The position numbers and the translations under genes are program-made. A stretch of DNA of 64,000 bases, from NCBI GenBank assembly GCA_021432605.1, contig MU271152.1, positions 744,001-808,000 of the forward strand. The letters run 5' to 3'. Source of the DNA: Coniochaeta sp. PMI_546. Lineage: Eukaryota; Ascomycota; Sordariomycetes; Coniochaetales; Coniochaetaceae. Of the stretch, positions 32,047 to 44,093 are shown in pieces (the stretch's first letter is position 1; each line of letters opens with the position of its first letter). Below the pieces are notes generated by a model that was given only the letters and a program-made list of their open reading frames with translations, had not been told where the DNA came from and did no database searches.

Positions 32047-34572
32047 TTACCTAGACTTCATTTTGCCCGGTGAGACTCCAGTGCGGTTGTAGCCGACCTC
32101 TAAGTCGTCTTCGCAGTGACCCCTTTCGCGAGAGTGGAAAATTCGACTAATCCGACCCCAGTAATGCCAGAATGCAAGTGCCGACAAGAGGATAAGAATG
32201 TTGAACAACGCCACGCAAGTAATTGTGATACCAAAGGTTTTAGGGGTCCTGTCGAATTCCAAGGAAGTCGGATCGATACTGAACATGCTCATAACAAGAG
32301 AACCGGGGAGATACAGCTTGCGGTAGCGGGTTAGCGGGGCCACTGGACGATATATCCCAGCAAAGAAGGAAGTGAGCTTACCAGAGTGTATACGACCGGG
32401 ATAATCGTGAGGAACCGTGTCCATTCCGTGCTATGGTGTTGACGAGATGCGATTATGTTACTTTCTTGTTGGAGGTACTGGGAGATCTGCGTCATATCCG
32501 CGCTTTATCAGTTGGCTGCTTCCGGCCGGCCGAGGTGAAAGAGCGAAATGTTTCTTACCTCGCGCTCTCGCCTCTCAACGAATTGTTTCCGAGTCTGAAC
32601 GTCCCGACACAGGTTGCCGAGCTCTCTCATATGCCCGTCAATACCAGACAGAAGCCTATCCGGAGAATCTGGTTCTGAGGTGAAAGGAAAGTCGAAGAAA
32701 CGGTCCCTGTCGTGTTCAGAGAACTTCTCCCAGGAGTGGATGGTGCCTGATATAAGATTGATGATTTCTTCCATGAAAAGTATTGTCTGGCTGGATATGA
32801 GTTGGAGTCTGCTGACTGCCTCGGATCTTTCAGGGCTATTTAGTGATGTGTCGCCCCAGTAGAGGTGGTTATGGGTCTGTAAGCGACGGTCAGAGACAGA
32901 AACAGAGTTCATTTGGGAGACTTACCTCGTATGATTTGGTGAACCTTAGAAGGTTTTGGACAACATTGTACCACTCCAACTTGGCTCGCCTGACTTGGCA
33001 CTCAAGGACGCGTAGGAAGTACTGCCGCGGCGTCGGGATTGAGTTGTCAGCATTAACTTCACAGCGTGTGGATGGGTCCATCAACACTCGTGTATCGCCT
33101 TCCATACTGCTTTCCACAGCCTCGGCAAGAGTGTCGATGCTCTCCCTGTTATTCTCGCCCTTGTAGTAAGTGTCGTCGAATACAAAGGATACCCAAAATC
33201 GTTCATCAAATCCGGTGACGAGACAGGACACTAGGGATTCGTATACGTAGTTTCTCGGGCCGTGGTGATTGCTGTCCACACCCATAAGATGAAAGTCCAT
33301 ATCTCTGCAGCGCCGTAGAGACTGCCCGTTTGCTCCTCGACGGCGATCTATAGAAGACCTAGAGGATAACTTCCAGACATAGAACCGTATATGGACTTCC
33401 AAAGCATACGTGCGGAATCCGATAGGCTATAAGGCAAGGATAGCGTCGTTAGTGGCTGCATTGCGAGATTCCACACAGGAGATGGTCTCACCGGTATATG
33501 GACCCCTAAAGATGTCTGATATGCTAGGTGGCGGTATATAAAGTCCCGCAGATAATCGACTTGGTTCTTCGACGCCGTAGCAATAATGGCCAGGATAGCC
33601 CAGCAGTCCACATCTTGGACATATCTGCAGCAATAGTCAGAAACATACTCTATCAAGAATGGCCAGAAACATGATTCACATTAACCTCCTCTCGGCATCA
33701 GGCTCATTCGTCTTGACTGGCGTATAGCCGTCGTTTGGAGTTTGCCTATGTCTGGAGTTTCTTCTTTCATTGAAACGCTATCCATGAGGGAATCAGTCTC
33801 AGCGGAAGAGTGGAGCAAGCGGATTAGTGCCATCTTACCATCTTTCGTAACTCATGGTAGAGCTTGTGCGCTGTCAGAGGGCCGGGCCAGCTGCGGTAGC
33901 TACCTCTAGTTGTCTCACGGGATGTGTTAGTCCGGTCATCCAACATTGCCAGGCGCCGTCCAACCCGTTGTCGATCGGATCCGTCAGCTAATACGGCCAG
34001 ATCGGCTTCAGAACAGAAGCCTTTGATCAAGGCAGATTGGCACAAGTATGGATCTGGATCTCCGCAGAGATCATTAAAGAAAGTACAGAGTATCTCCGCT
34101 GCTGTACTTGGGACCGGCCCAAGGCCAACCCAGAAAGGTTTATTCTCCTGAGCACACGAGTTGACCTTGGGTATTGAGAACAGGAGCTCCCACTCATTCG
34201 AGGGCCTCCTGCTATCACCACTACTAGCAGCACCTTGACCCATAGTAAGAGCTGTCTTCAGTCCTTCTGCCAAACCTGCTCGATCTTGCAGTATGGGCAG
34301 CGTCTATGGTCACAATCACAACAGGACGGATTGATAACCTGGGTGAACGGCCCCGTAGAGCATTGACACTAACGATATGTCTCATTAACTGAATAGAACC
34401 ACTTGTGTACGCGAAGTCGACTTACACAAAACCAGATGTATCTCACAGTCCGTTCCTTTCCAGACTTCTTGGACTTCAACTTCGACACTGAACTCGAAGT
34501 CTAGAGTTAGAAAAATGTCAGCCATTCAGCGTTCTGTGCATCAGAAAGAGAATAGGTAGTGAAGCTCACCAT
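32047..34572 (-). CDS. fungal membrane protein with Cys-rich zinc-ribbon-like N terminus and C-terminal two-helix membrane domain
   Basis: Proposed exons on the minus strand: 34570-34572 (ATG alone), 34426-34500, 34276-34368, 33839-34192, 33686-33777, 33492-33624, 32926-33426, 32559-32876, 32382-32486 and 32047-32316. Together they give 647 residues with all phases consistent. After a basic start (KLKSKKSGKERTVRYIWFC), cysteines at residues 26, 27, 29, 42, 43, 45, 50 and 53 (CQCSTGP.. CCDCDHRRCPYC) form a zinc-ribbon-like knot. The middle is a long globular part with a DVDCWAILAIIATASKNQ segment. The end has STEWTRFLTIIPVVYTL-LYLPGSLVMSMFSID (about 536-573) and a second helix ITITCVALFNILILLSALAFWHYW, an arrangement like CorA-type channels though without a clear GMN motif. 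I recall many uncharacterised fungal proteins of this shape. The least certain junction is 34,276/34,192 (GTTTGG donor). Confidence 0.72.
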
Positions 34573-35385
34573 CGTCTCCGGAAGGACCGGGTCGTGCAGA
34601 GAGAGAAAGAGAATGGGTTCGCTCGCGCAGATTTACTCGCTCAGAGTTGGGGGGGCGGATGTGCAGAGAACCCGATGCAGATTTATGCTGAACTTGCAAG
34701 GGATTCGATGCGCTATCAAGTTTCTCAGTGGTGGCGCAGGAGAACAGGGGTGAGTGCGGTGAGAAAAACAAGGCTGTCGAGGTGTCGCACCAAGGCATAC
34801 TCGGGTATTGGGTACCAACGGCTGCCTAAATATCTGGATTTGCTGTCACGTGGCCCTCCCGTAGCCGCCGAACTACTAGACATAAGATTATGGGGCCTGC
34901 GACTGGGTGATTCATTATATTTAAGTGGAAATCGGTGCACTAGAACAAGCGTTGTTACCTCATCGACGCTATTCCGTACTGTTGTTACAATAATGATGAG
35001 TCAGATAGCTGTGTTATAGTAGATGCCAGTGTTCTTATCCCCTCTGTTTACACAGTTCTACTAATGTTTCTTAGTAGGTCGATCTTGTTCGGGAATTGAA
35101 ACCGCCCCAATGAACTAATAACGTATCACTCCCATGGCGATCCTTTTTAAAAGGACAAGTCTTTTGTCCGGCTCTTCGTTGGAGATGTGCCGCGTGTGGT
35201 TGCATTGGGCTTGCCAGCAACACAAAAAGCTTATAAATATTGGCAGAGGTTCTTCGTCCTCGGGTTGTCTTGCATACGATGCAGAATCTGCTATCCGCTA
35301 CCTCATCTGTCTCGCAATTCATGTATGCTGTCGCGAATTATTCGACTCCTTGAATTTAACGAATCAAACTTGCTATCTCTAGGTA
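34573..35385. promoter_or_regulatory. divergent promoter region of two membrane-protein genes
   Basis: The genes at 32,047-34,572 (-) and 35,386 (+) diverge from this 813-bp region, so they may share control. A TATAAATA box at 35,232-35,239 lies 147 bp upstream of ATG 35,386. Frames inside are short and not protein-like. Confidence 0.5.
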
Positions 35386-36603
35386 ATGGATGTTTCAAAT
35401 CCGACTTTTTTGTCCTTTTTTCCTAAAGGCGAAAAGATCCTAAGCAAAAACTTGCATTGGGGTGCGGATGGCTGGATCGTGTCCGACAACATCACCTCGA
35501 ACAACACGTTTTTCCGAACACAATGGATGCAATGCGGCTACCAAATCAGCGGCAGTTATGGAGCACTCCCACGATATATATTCTACGCCCTAGCTATCGT
35601 CTCCCTCTTAGGTCGTCGCAAGTCATGGGTCGTCGGCGTGGCTCTCGGGTCCGTCATGGTGTATAGCGCCACAGCAGCCATCCATGCCCTAGTACTCGCC
35701 AGCATCAGAACGAAGATGGCACCAGACGCAATGCTCGCCAACTACGAAGTCGTCCGGGTTGAGGGGACTTCGCCGAGCGGGAGTGCCGAGGACGTGTACA
35801 CGAACGTGGCCGGCTCGGCTTGGATTCCTGTTCTGCCGATGGCCTGGGATAACGACGACGACCCTGTGGTGGCCATCACGGGGTGCGCTTTCCTTCTGCT
35901 GCTTCCCATGCAAATATGGTCTAAGTCTCTGGAGCAGGCTCAGCTTAGACGGAAGGGAGTTGTGCTGGCCTGGGCTGTGCTTCTCTTCGCGGGACTTATT
36001 GCTGGGCTGGTTAATGAAGCATACCTCAGCCTGTATGCTTTTCCTCAAGTCAGGTTCTGCCCTATGGATCGTGAAGATGCCTTGCCGTTTGTCAACCCCG
36101 GATTCGAAGTCGGGGTGCCTCCATGGGACTACGTTGACTGGTATCGGTGGAATAGAACAATCCGGGACTATTTTATTGATGGAACAGGGCCGGGGCCGGT
36201 TGGCCTCTCATGCTTTTATCCGTGTTTTGGCACATCATGGCCCCTGCGAGATACCTCTGAGATCTATGCGGTACAGTCCGGCTACGGCGCGATCTTCGAC
36301 GGCGACGTTGGTTACGGCCTCCTGTTTGTCGTCTACGTCTTGGTTGGAGCATCATCAGTTTCGTCGCTCACAGTTGCCCTCCTGCTTCACCTGCCTCATA
36401 TCAGAGACAACTGGAGACCGTTGGGGATCCGTTCGTCCTTTGATAATCTTAAGGCAGCTTGGAGATCTACGTTTCTCTCTCCTTGGGGAAGAGCCTGGAG
36501 GGCGGTCTTAAGGCTCTGGATCATGTGGAATCTATTTGTCGCTAAGGTGCTGGCACCTATCATCATAATAGAGTTTGTGGTGACCTTTGAATGGATTATA
36601 TAG
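35386..36603 (+). CDS. multispanning fungal membrane protein, probably truncated at its C terminus
   Basis: Not recognised by family name. The single open frame gives 405 residues with about six hydrophobic segments: near 62-76 (YIFYALAIVSLL), 80-106, 163-180 (VVAITGCAFLLLLPM), 190-215, 310-338 and 376-400. Between the fourth and fifth lies a long loop with several Cys (FCPMD, CFYPCFG), likely external. The frame stops at TAG 36,601-36,603, but the same frame stays open for 45 more codons to TAG 36,739-36,741 and encodes another strong helix (WGVVVGATLVLLAAVFAAGI). The stop would be CAG if one C had changed to T in a CpA, the RIP change, and the RIP-mutated block begins less than 200 bp away. 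I infer that the original protein was about 451 residues and this allele has lost its last helix. An intron here is less likely. Confidence 0.65.
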   Translation: MDVSNPTFLSFFPKGEKILSKNLHWGADGWIVSDNITSNNTFFRTQWMQCGYQISGSYGALPRYIFYALAIVSLLGRRKSWVVGVALGSVMVYSATAAIHALVLASIRTKMAPDAMLANYEVVRVEGTSPSGSAEDVYTNVAGSAWIPVLPMAWDNDDDPVVAITGCAFLLLLPMQIWSKSLEQAQLRRKGVVLAWAVLLFAGLIAGLVNEAYLSLYAFPQVRFCPMDREDALPFVNPGFEVGVPPWDYVDWYRWNRTIRDYFIDGTGPGPVGLSCFYPCFGTSWPLRDTSEIYAVQSGYGAIFDGDVGYGLLFVVYVLVGASSVSSLTVALLLHLPHIRDNWRPLGIRSSFDNLKAAWRSTFLSPWGRAWRAVLRLWIMWNLFVAKVLAPIIIIEFVVTFEWII

Positions 36604-36741
36604 ACGGCTGACCCAGGAGGGGAATCTATCCGCCACGTTGGTCAATGGGGTGTTGTAGTTGGAGCAACCCTGGTCCTTTTAGCTGCTGTATTTGCGGCTG
36701 GGATTTCGCGGGTCTCTGCGCAGGCGAAACAAGGACCATAG
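36604..36741 (+). pseudogene. in-frame continuation of the membrane-protein gene after TAG
   Basis: 45 codons open in the same frame, with composition and a membrane helix that match the upstream protein. Interpreted as the separated 3' end of that gene. Confidence 0.5.
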
Positions 36742-36792
36742 TCTGAAGCCGCATGGCTGTTAGTTGAGTAAATTTCGAATTTACAAGGATAA

Positions 36793-36810
36793 TAGTAGTA
36801 GTAGTAGTTA
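36793..36810 (-). repeat. trinucleotide tail, likely 3' end of the LINE
   Basis: About five TAG units on the plus strand, i.e. ACT/TAC units on the minus strand, exactly where the RIP-mutated block starts and at the 3' side of the minus-strand LINE. Fungal Tad-clade LINEs can end in short tandem repeats instead of poly-A; I recall TAC units in MGL of Magnaporthe. Confidence 0.5.
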
Positions 36811-37333
36811 TATTTTTCGCCGGTAAATCGCTAAAAAGCGTAAAGGGCGCACCCCCTAATAGCGGTATCTATCTAGTTATCTAATAGATTACGTATACTT
36901 GAAAACCTATATAGAAAAATACTAAGATTTAAACTAGGTCCGAATAAGGACTCGATAGGGGTACTAGGATGAGTTAGAAATTAAGGGGTATATTAGAGTA
37001 AATACGGGTAAAACGTAAGTACCGTCCGTATTAAAAACCATAGGTCCCGGTATAACTTAATAAAAGGTCTCTCGGTAATACGTCGTATTAATAAATATAC
37101 GATATGTTAATATATCAACTAATATTCAATACGTTGGTTATACTAGTAATAAAAGCCGGAACGCCTATCGTATTTAGTAACGGTTAGTTAAGATATCGTC
37201 AAACGACTTAACCCGGTAACTACGTTAGTATAATTATTACTAGTTCTTAAAGGAATACCGACGCGATCTTTTACGGTACTTAATACCGTTAAGAATACCG
37301 GGTTATATACCCGTCGCCGGGATCGTCCCCCGG
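36793..37333 (-). mobile_element. Tad-like LINE, 3' segment
   Basis: This segment lies between the trinucleotide tail and the 5' LTR of Gypsy element A. Since A is flanked by cccgg on both sides, this piece joins directly to the LINE sequence at 44,094. It is heavily mutated with no open frame. Confidence 0.55.
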
Positions 37334-37724
37334 TATTACAAACCTATAGGTAACGGAAGACACCCCGCCAATAGATAAAGAATATATATACGAGGCTTAT
37401 CGTATTATATAAGTAAGGGACCTTAGGTTACGTAACTAATTATTATAATCGTAATGATTAGGAAGGATTACGGTCGGTACGATTATAGTTATCGCTATGA
37501 TTACTATAGTCTCTACTAATATATAGGAAGGAGTCTTTCGGGACTCCGTTATAAGTAGTTCTTAATTACCTAATAATCAATCTAAATATTCAATCGAGGT
37601 TATTATTAAATAAGATATTTGTCTTAATAATACTAGAATAAAGACTATTTGTTATACCTTAACTTATTTACCTTAAGTAATAGAACTTACCTTCTAATCC
37701 TTAGCCCGTCTTAGGATCGTTATA
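37334..37724 (+). repeat. 5' LTR of element A (391 bp)
   Basis: Begins tattacaaac and ends gatcgttata; the same unit recurs at 43,703-44,093. Ends fit a TG..CA LTR changed by RIP to TA..TA. Confidence 0.9.
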
Positions 37725-40700
37725 TTTTGATTATTCTTATTCGGTAGGTTACCTTATACCAAATAGCTAACAATTATATCGACAAAAGGAACCGTTACGA
37801 TAACGTCTAAAGAAAAGCTCGTTTAATAGGTTACTAAGTTCGGAACTAAATTAGAGAAGTTAAGAAACGAATACGAAGAACTGAAGTCTAAAACGGCGGA
37901 ACCTAAGAACGATTTTAAAACTATAAAACGAATAGCCAAGATCAAAACCCCGCGACCGGAACCTTACGATAAGAACCGCGAAGGATTATAAACCTTTATT
38001 ACCTAGGCTAATATATATCTTATAATTAACAAAACGGTTTTCGCTTACGAATATAAAAAAGTATTATATATAGTAAGCCTATTAAAGGGTAGAATTACGG
38101 AATAATATAAACTAACGTTACGTAACTAATTAGATAATACGGCCAACGAACGTAAACTTAAGATTAGGATACTATTTAATAACCTCGATAAATTCTAAGA
38201 AAAATTCCGCGAAACGTTCGGCAATCCCGATAAGACGCGAACGGCCGAACGGTAATTGATAAACTTAAGGTAAAAAAGATCGGCGGGAACTTATACGGCC
38301 GAATTCAAACGTCTTTTTACGAAACTCGACTTAAGGGAAACGGTTCTTATAATTTAGTTTTACGGGGGATTTCGTAATAACGTTAAAGACGAACTTAATA
38401 AGACTAATAAACCTAAAACTCTTTATAAGTATATTATATAAGTTATCCTAATCGATAATCGATTATATAAACGATAGTTGGAAAAGAAACGAAGAGGAAT
38501 TACGTAAAGACGGTCTAGTAATAATAATACCGCGAATACTAGTTAAAAGAAGTTTACCGCCTATAGTAATTATTCTAAACCAATAGAATTAGACGTTACC
38601 CGGAAGGACAATTTTAAGAAAAATAAAAAGTACTTTAACTATAATAAGTAAGGATATTTCGTTAACAAATATCGATAACCTAAGAAAACTTAGAAGCCAA
38701 TCCCCGAAAATAAGGTTCAAACGGTAATAAAGGATAAAGAATCCCGCGCTATCGTAATAATACGTAGAGAATAATAATATAAGGTATTTCTTAGACTACC
38801 GGGAAAAGAAATCGACTTAATAATAATATTAGGTTACGATATTACGGACGTAACGTATCTAGTTAGCCTATTGGATCGAGAATAAGACGAAATCGAAAAA
38901 GAACAAATACCTTTATATAAAGATTACGAGTCGGTTTATATTAACTCGGTCTACTATAACCAGATTTCGTAAAATTCGTACGTTTTCTACCGTTATATTT
39001 GGTATATATAGGAAAAACTAGATTATAAATAGATACCGGTACGAATATTAATAACTAGACCGATACTTTACCCTTATAAACCTAAAGATATCGAAGGATA
39101 CGAGGAAATATATAAGAACGGATAATACCTATTATTAACGCCGCCCGGAACTATATAATTACAATTCAACCTAACGGGATAGGAGTTTCTAATAACAACG
39201 GAACCTAGACGGAAAATCGAAAGTAAGAACTAAATATAAGCTATTTACCTACCCGAGAACTCGGTAAGATAAACGGGACGACTAAGATATTCGGTATTAG
39301 AAATCGTAACGTAAGTTATAACGGGAAGAAAATCGACCGAAGAGTTCTAAGTACGATAATACCGTATTAGCGTACAAATTAATACGTATTTAACGAGTTG
39401 CCGGGGCTATAAATTATAAATATAAAAGAAGGTCGAAAAGTTAATATAAAAAGCGGACTAAATAGACAAACGTTTAGATAGATTACTAAGCCCCGAGCCG
39501 GAAATAGAAGAAGAGGAGAACGGGGAACCGTTAGAACCTTTTTCAAAGGCTAAAGACAAACTTGAATACTACGGTATTTCGTTCCGAAGATTAGAAAAAC
39601 GGTCAAAAAACAATAAACGTCGATTATAAAGGGACTATATCGACGTAATATAGAAAGTTCTTTATATACGACCGAAAGAATTGAATACTTACGAATTACG
39701 ATCAATATATAAAGAAATAATACCTAAGTAATAATAGATAATAAAATATAAGGAAATTATATCTCGTTAAATCTCGTTAATATATTACGATTGCCCTAAA
39801 AGAAAAAAGACGAGCCTTACCGACTTAGAATTATTGATAGAAACCTTATCGATTATAGATAAGGACTAGTAGATATAGAAACTACGCCCTTTCAAATTAC
39901 TATCTAAGGTTATAATTAAGAGATAACGTTCGATATTACGGAGATCTTATCGTACGGTATAATACTAGGGATACCTTAATTACGAACGAATAATCCCCGA
40001 GTTAATTGGAAAATAAGCTAACTTTAGTAGGATACGTTAAGAAGAAAGTTAGCTTTTATAAAGAACGGACTTTACGAAAAAAAGCTTATACGTAATTTTA
40101 AAAAAGCTTTGATAATCTACGAAACGATTATAGAAATTTAGTTTATATCGATACGAACGATTCCGAAGGAATACTATCGATATAATAAACTATTCAAACC
40201 CGAACTTAAGATAAGATTACCTAAATATAACCGTTAAGATTACGAGATCAATCTTTAACTAGGTAAGGAGCCCGGATTTTATAAGATTTACCTTCTTAAC
40301 GACTTATAATTATAAACGTTAAGAGAATATATTAATAAGAATCTAAAAAAAGGTTATATTCGACTATTATAATTACTAGTAGGATATCCTATCCTATTTA
40401 TACCTAAGAAAAACGGGAAGTTATATCTCGTTATAGATTATCGATAGCTTAATAATATTATTATCAAAGATCGAAGACTACTACCTCTTATATCCGAACT
40501 GAGAGATCGGCTATATAAGGCCCGATAGTTTATTACCTTAGACCTTAAAAGAGTATATAACCTAATACGAGTTAAAGAAGGAGATAAGTAGAAGACGGTA
40601 TAGCGATCTAAGCTAGGATAATACGAATACTATATTATACCTTTCGGGCTCGCTAACGTACCGGCTTCTTTCCAAAAGATAATTAACTACGTATTTCGAA

Positions 40701-43700
40701 AGTAGTTAGACGACTTCGTCGTCGCGTATTTCGATAATATCTTAATCTATTCGGAAGACCTCGAGTAATATAAGAAATACGTCTACTTCGTCTTATAAGT
40801 ATTATAAGATACGAATTTATTAGTCGAACCCGAAAAGTATAAATTTTACTAGTAAAAAGTGAAATTTCTCGGTTACGTTATATTACTAAGCTAATTCGAG
40901 ATAAACCTAGATAAGTTAAAAGCTATCAAAGAATAACCTATATTAGAAACGGTTACGGGAATACGAACCTTTCTAAGGATTACTAACTTCTATCGGAAAT
41001 TTATCAAGGATTATAATAAGATCGCGATACCTTTTACTAACCTTACCAAAAAAGACTTAAGGTTCGAATAAACCTCGAGGGAAGAAAAAACGTTCTAGGA
41101 ACTTAAGAGGAGGATCCTAAGCTAACTAATATTAATTATTACGGATCCCGAGAAACCTTACGAAATAGAAACCGATACGTCGGAATTCGTATTCGGAAGT
41201 TAATTAGGATAAAAAGATAAATAAGGAAAATTATACCTAATAACATTCTTCTCGAAAAAGCTAAATAAACCAAAACTCAATTATAATATACTAAATAAGG
41301 AACTGATAGCTATTATTGAAATATTTAAAGAATAGAAATATTATCTTATAAAGGTAAGATATAAGGTAAAAGTCCTAATAGATTATAAGAATCTTATTAC
41401 GTTTATTTCTACGAAAAAACTTAACAAACGACAAATTAGATAGTATAAGTTCCTTACCGATTTCGATTTCGAAATTATATATAAAAAAAGAAGCGAAAAT
41501 AGTAAAACGGACGTTCTTAATCGATAAAAAGATCTAAAACCGGAAAAAGAAATACGTTCGGCGAACTTCCTTAAGACTAATTAATAAAGGAACCTTAAAC
41601 TCGATATATAGATCGGAATAATATAAAACGTAAAACCCGAAAAGTAATAGGCGGAAAAGATTAAGAGGTATCGGAAAAAAGAAGTAAAAAAGGATATTAC
41701 CTTTATACTTCCGTTATACTACGGCTTATTATAATTTAAGAACAAGGTATACGTACCTAACAAACTATAGAAGGAACTAGTAGAGGAATTCTACGAATAT
41801 CCGTTATATAGATATTAAAGAGTCTATAAGATTAAAAAACGCGTACGACGGACTTACGACTTTCCAAAATTAGATAAAATAGTTAGATAAGTAGTCGGCG
41901 AATACGACGAATATAACAAAGCCAAGTCAAATAAATATAAGTTATACGGGCTATTATAACCTATATAACTATTAGAGAAACTATAAGAAATGGTTACGAT
42001 AAACTTTATCGTCAAACTACTAATATCGAAAGAACTTATAACTAGGATCGCTTACGATAGTATATAGGTAATTATAAATAAATTCTCCAAATACGCGTAC
42101 TTTATACCGTATAAGGAAGCAAATATAACGGAAGATATAACTTACGCCTTTTTAAAGGTAGTAGTAAGCTAATATAGATTACCTAAATAACTTATTACCG
42201 ACAAAGACAAACTATTTATTTCCAAGTTCTAAATAATACTAATACGATAAATCGGAATTAAATACAAGTTATCGATATCGTTCTACCCGTAGACGGATAG
42301 ACAAATAAAACGAACGAACTAGACCTTTAAATAATATCTAAGGATATATATTAATAAAAAACAAGATAATTAGGTCAAGTAGTTATTAGTAATATAGTAA
42401 GCCTATAACAATATACCTAACGAAACGCTAAACGGGTACTTACCGTTCTTTATCAATTACGGTTATAAGCCTATTATAAGGGAAATATTAAGAGAAAGAT
42501 TAATACCGTTAGATCTAAAACTACTATAAGTAAAATATACCGCGGAATAAATAAAGCTATTCTATAAGAGGCTTCGCGGATATATAAAACTACTTAACTT
42601 ACGAATAGTACGATACGTAAACTAGAAAAGGTTAAAAAGACTAACCTTATAAGAAAAAGATAAAGTCTACCTCGTACGACGAAATATCAAGATAAAACGA
42701 CCAAACGATAAATTAGATTAGAAGAAAATCGGACTATTTAAGATCAAGAAAAAACTATCTGATTTGAATTATAAACTTTAATTACTAATAAACATACGTA
42801 TTTACCTAATATTTTATATCTCGCTTTTCGAACCGGTATTTAAAAACGCGAAGTTAGTAATAAATATTAAAGTTAAACTAACGTAAGAATACGAAATAGA
42901 AAAGATCCTTAGGTATAAAAAGGAAGGAAACGTAAATTTCTATTACGTCAAATAGAAGAACTACGACGACTCGGAAAATATATAGGAACCGGAAGCTTAC
43001 CTTACGAACTATTAGTAATTATTATAAGAATTCCGTATTATAATAATATTATTACCTTAAGAGTCGAAAGGGATAATATTACGTCGCCGTAAACTACGTC
43101 CTAATCTAAAATAAAGTCGTCGTCAAAGGAAAAGGACGTAACAAAAGGCGGACGGTTCTCGATAACTCTCGTTACTTTGCGATCGGTTTCCTCTTTTTCG
43201 ACCCGTTCCAATTCTTTTATATTCGTTATACTTCTACGGATAATATATATTATTTTCTCAAACTATATTTTCTTCTAAACGCGAAGACGTTAAACCTTAG
43301 TTTCGGCCTATTTAACTTCTTCCTTTAGCTTACGGAATTGCTTTCCGATTTTTATAAGCTTTTCGTTAGAAAGACTTTGGATATCGTACCGCGAACGACC
43401 CAAACGAACGTATTCCGTATATCGGGAGGAATCTTTTTCGGAAACTTAATAAGATACGAGGCCGCGTTTTTCGTAATTCGAATACGAAAATATCTCGACG
43501 GCGTTAGAAAAGATAGCTATTAATAAAGCGATACGGCGGTCGTTTAAAGATTTGGAAGATTTCTTTTGCTTTTATATATTACGGTCAGATATAATAACGA
43601 TAAAGAAAGGGAAACCTTCGGACGTAACTTATATAGGCTATTAGTATTACTTATAAGAAGTATTAAGCCTTAGGGATAATAGTTAAAGGAAAAGGGGGAT

Positions 43701-43702
43701 AA

Positions 43703-44093
43703 TATTACAAACTTATAGGTAACGGAAGATACCCCGCTAATAAATAAAGAATATATATACGAGGTTTATCGTATTATATAAGTAAGGGACTTCAGGTTAC
43801 GTAACTAATTATTATAATCGTAATGATTAGGAAAGATTACGGTCGGTACGATTATAACTATCGTTATAATTACTATAGTCTCTACTAGTATATAAGAAGG
43901 AGTCTTTCGGGATTCCGTTATAGGTAGTTCTTAATTACTTAATAATCAATCTAAATATTCAATCGAGGTTATTATTAAATAAGATACTTATCTTAACGAT
44001 ACCAAAGTAAAGACTACTTGTTATATTTTAACTTACTTATCCTAAGTAATAGAACTTACCTTCTAATCCTTAGCCCGTCTTAGGATCGTTATA
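43703..44093 (+). repeat. 3' LTR of element A (391 bp)
   Basis: Preceded by a purine-rich tract (aaaggaaaaggggg) and followed by the cccgg target duplication. Confidence 0.9.

Larger units (their letters stand above)
37334..44093 (+). mobile_element. Ty3/Gypsy LTR retrotransposon A, complete in outline, decayed
   Basis: Fossil element of 6,760 bp with two LTRs of equal length (391 bp) and the 5-bp target duplication cccgg at 37,329-37,333 and 44,094-44,098. Order of parts on the plus strand: LTR, gag region (about 37.8-38.7 kb), protease (about 39.0), reverse transcriptase (about 40.3-41.0), RNase H (41.2-41.5), integrase (41.8-42.8), a chromodomain-like end (42.8-43.0), then a 3' stretch and purine tract before the right LTR. 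The RT-RNaseH-integrase order defines Ty3/Gypsy. It is inserted into the LINE. RIP has left dozens of breaks and no open frame. The LTRs differ mostly by transitions, so divergence does not measure age. Confidence 0.9.
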
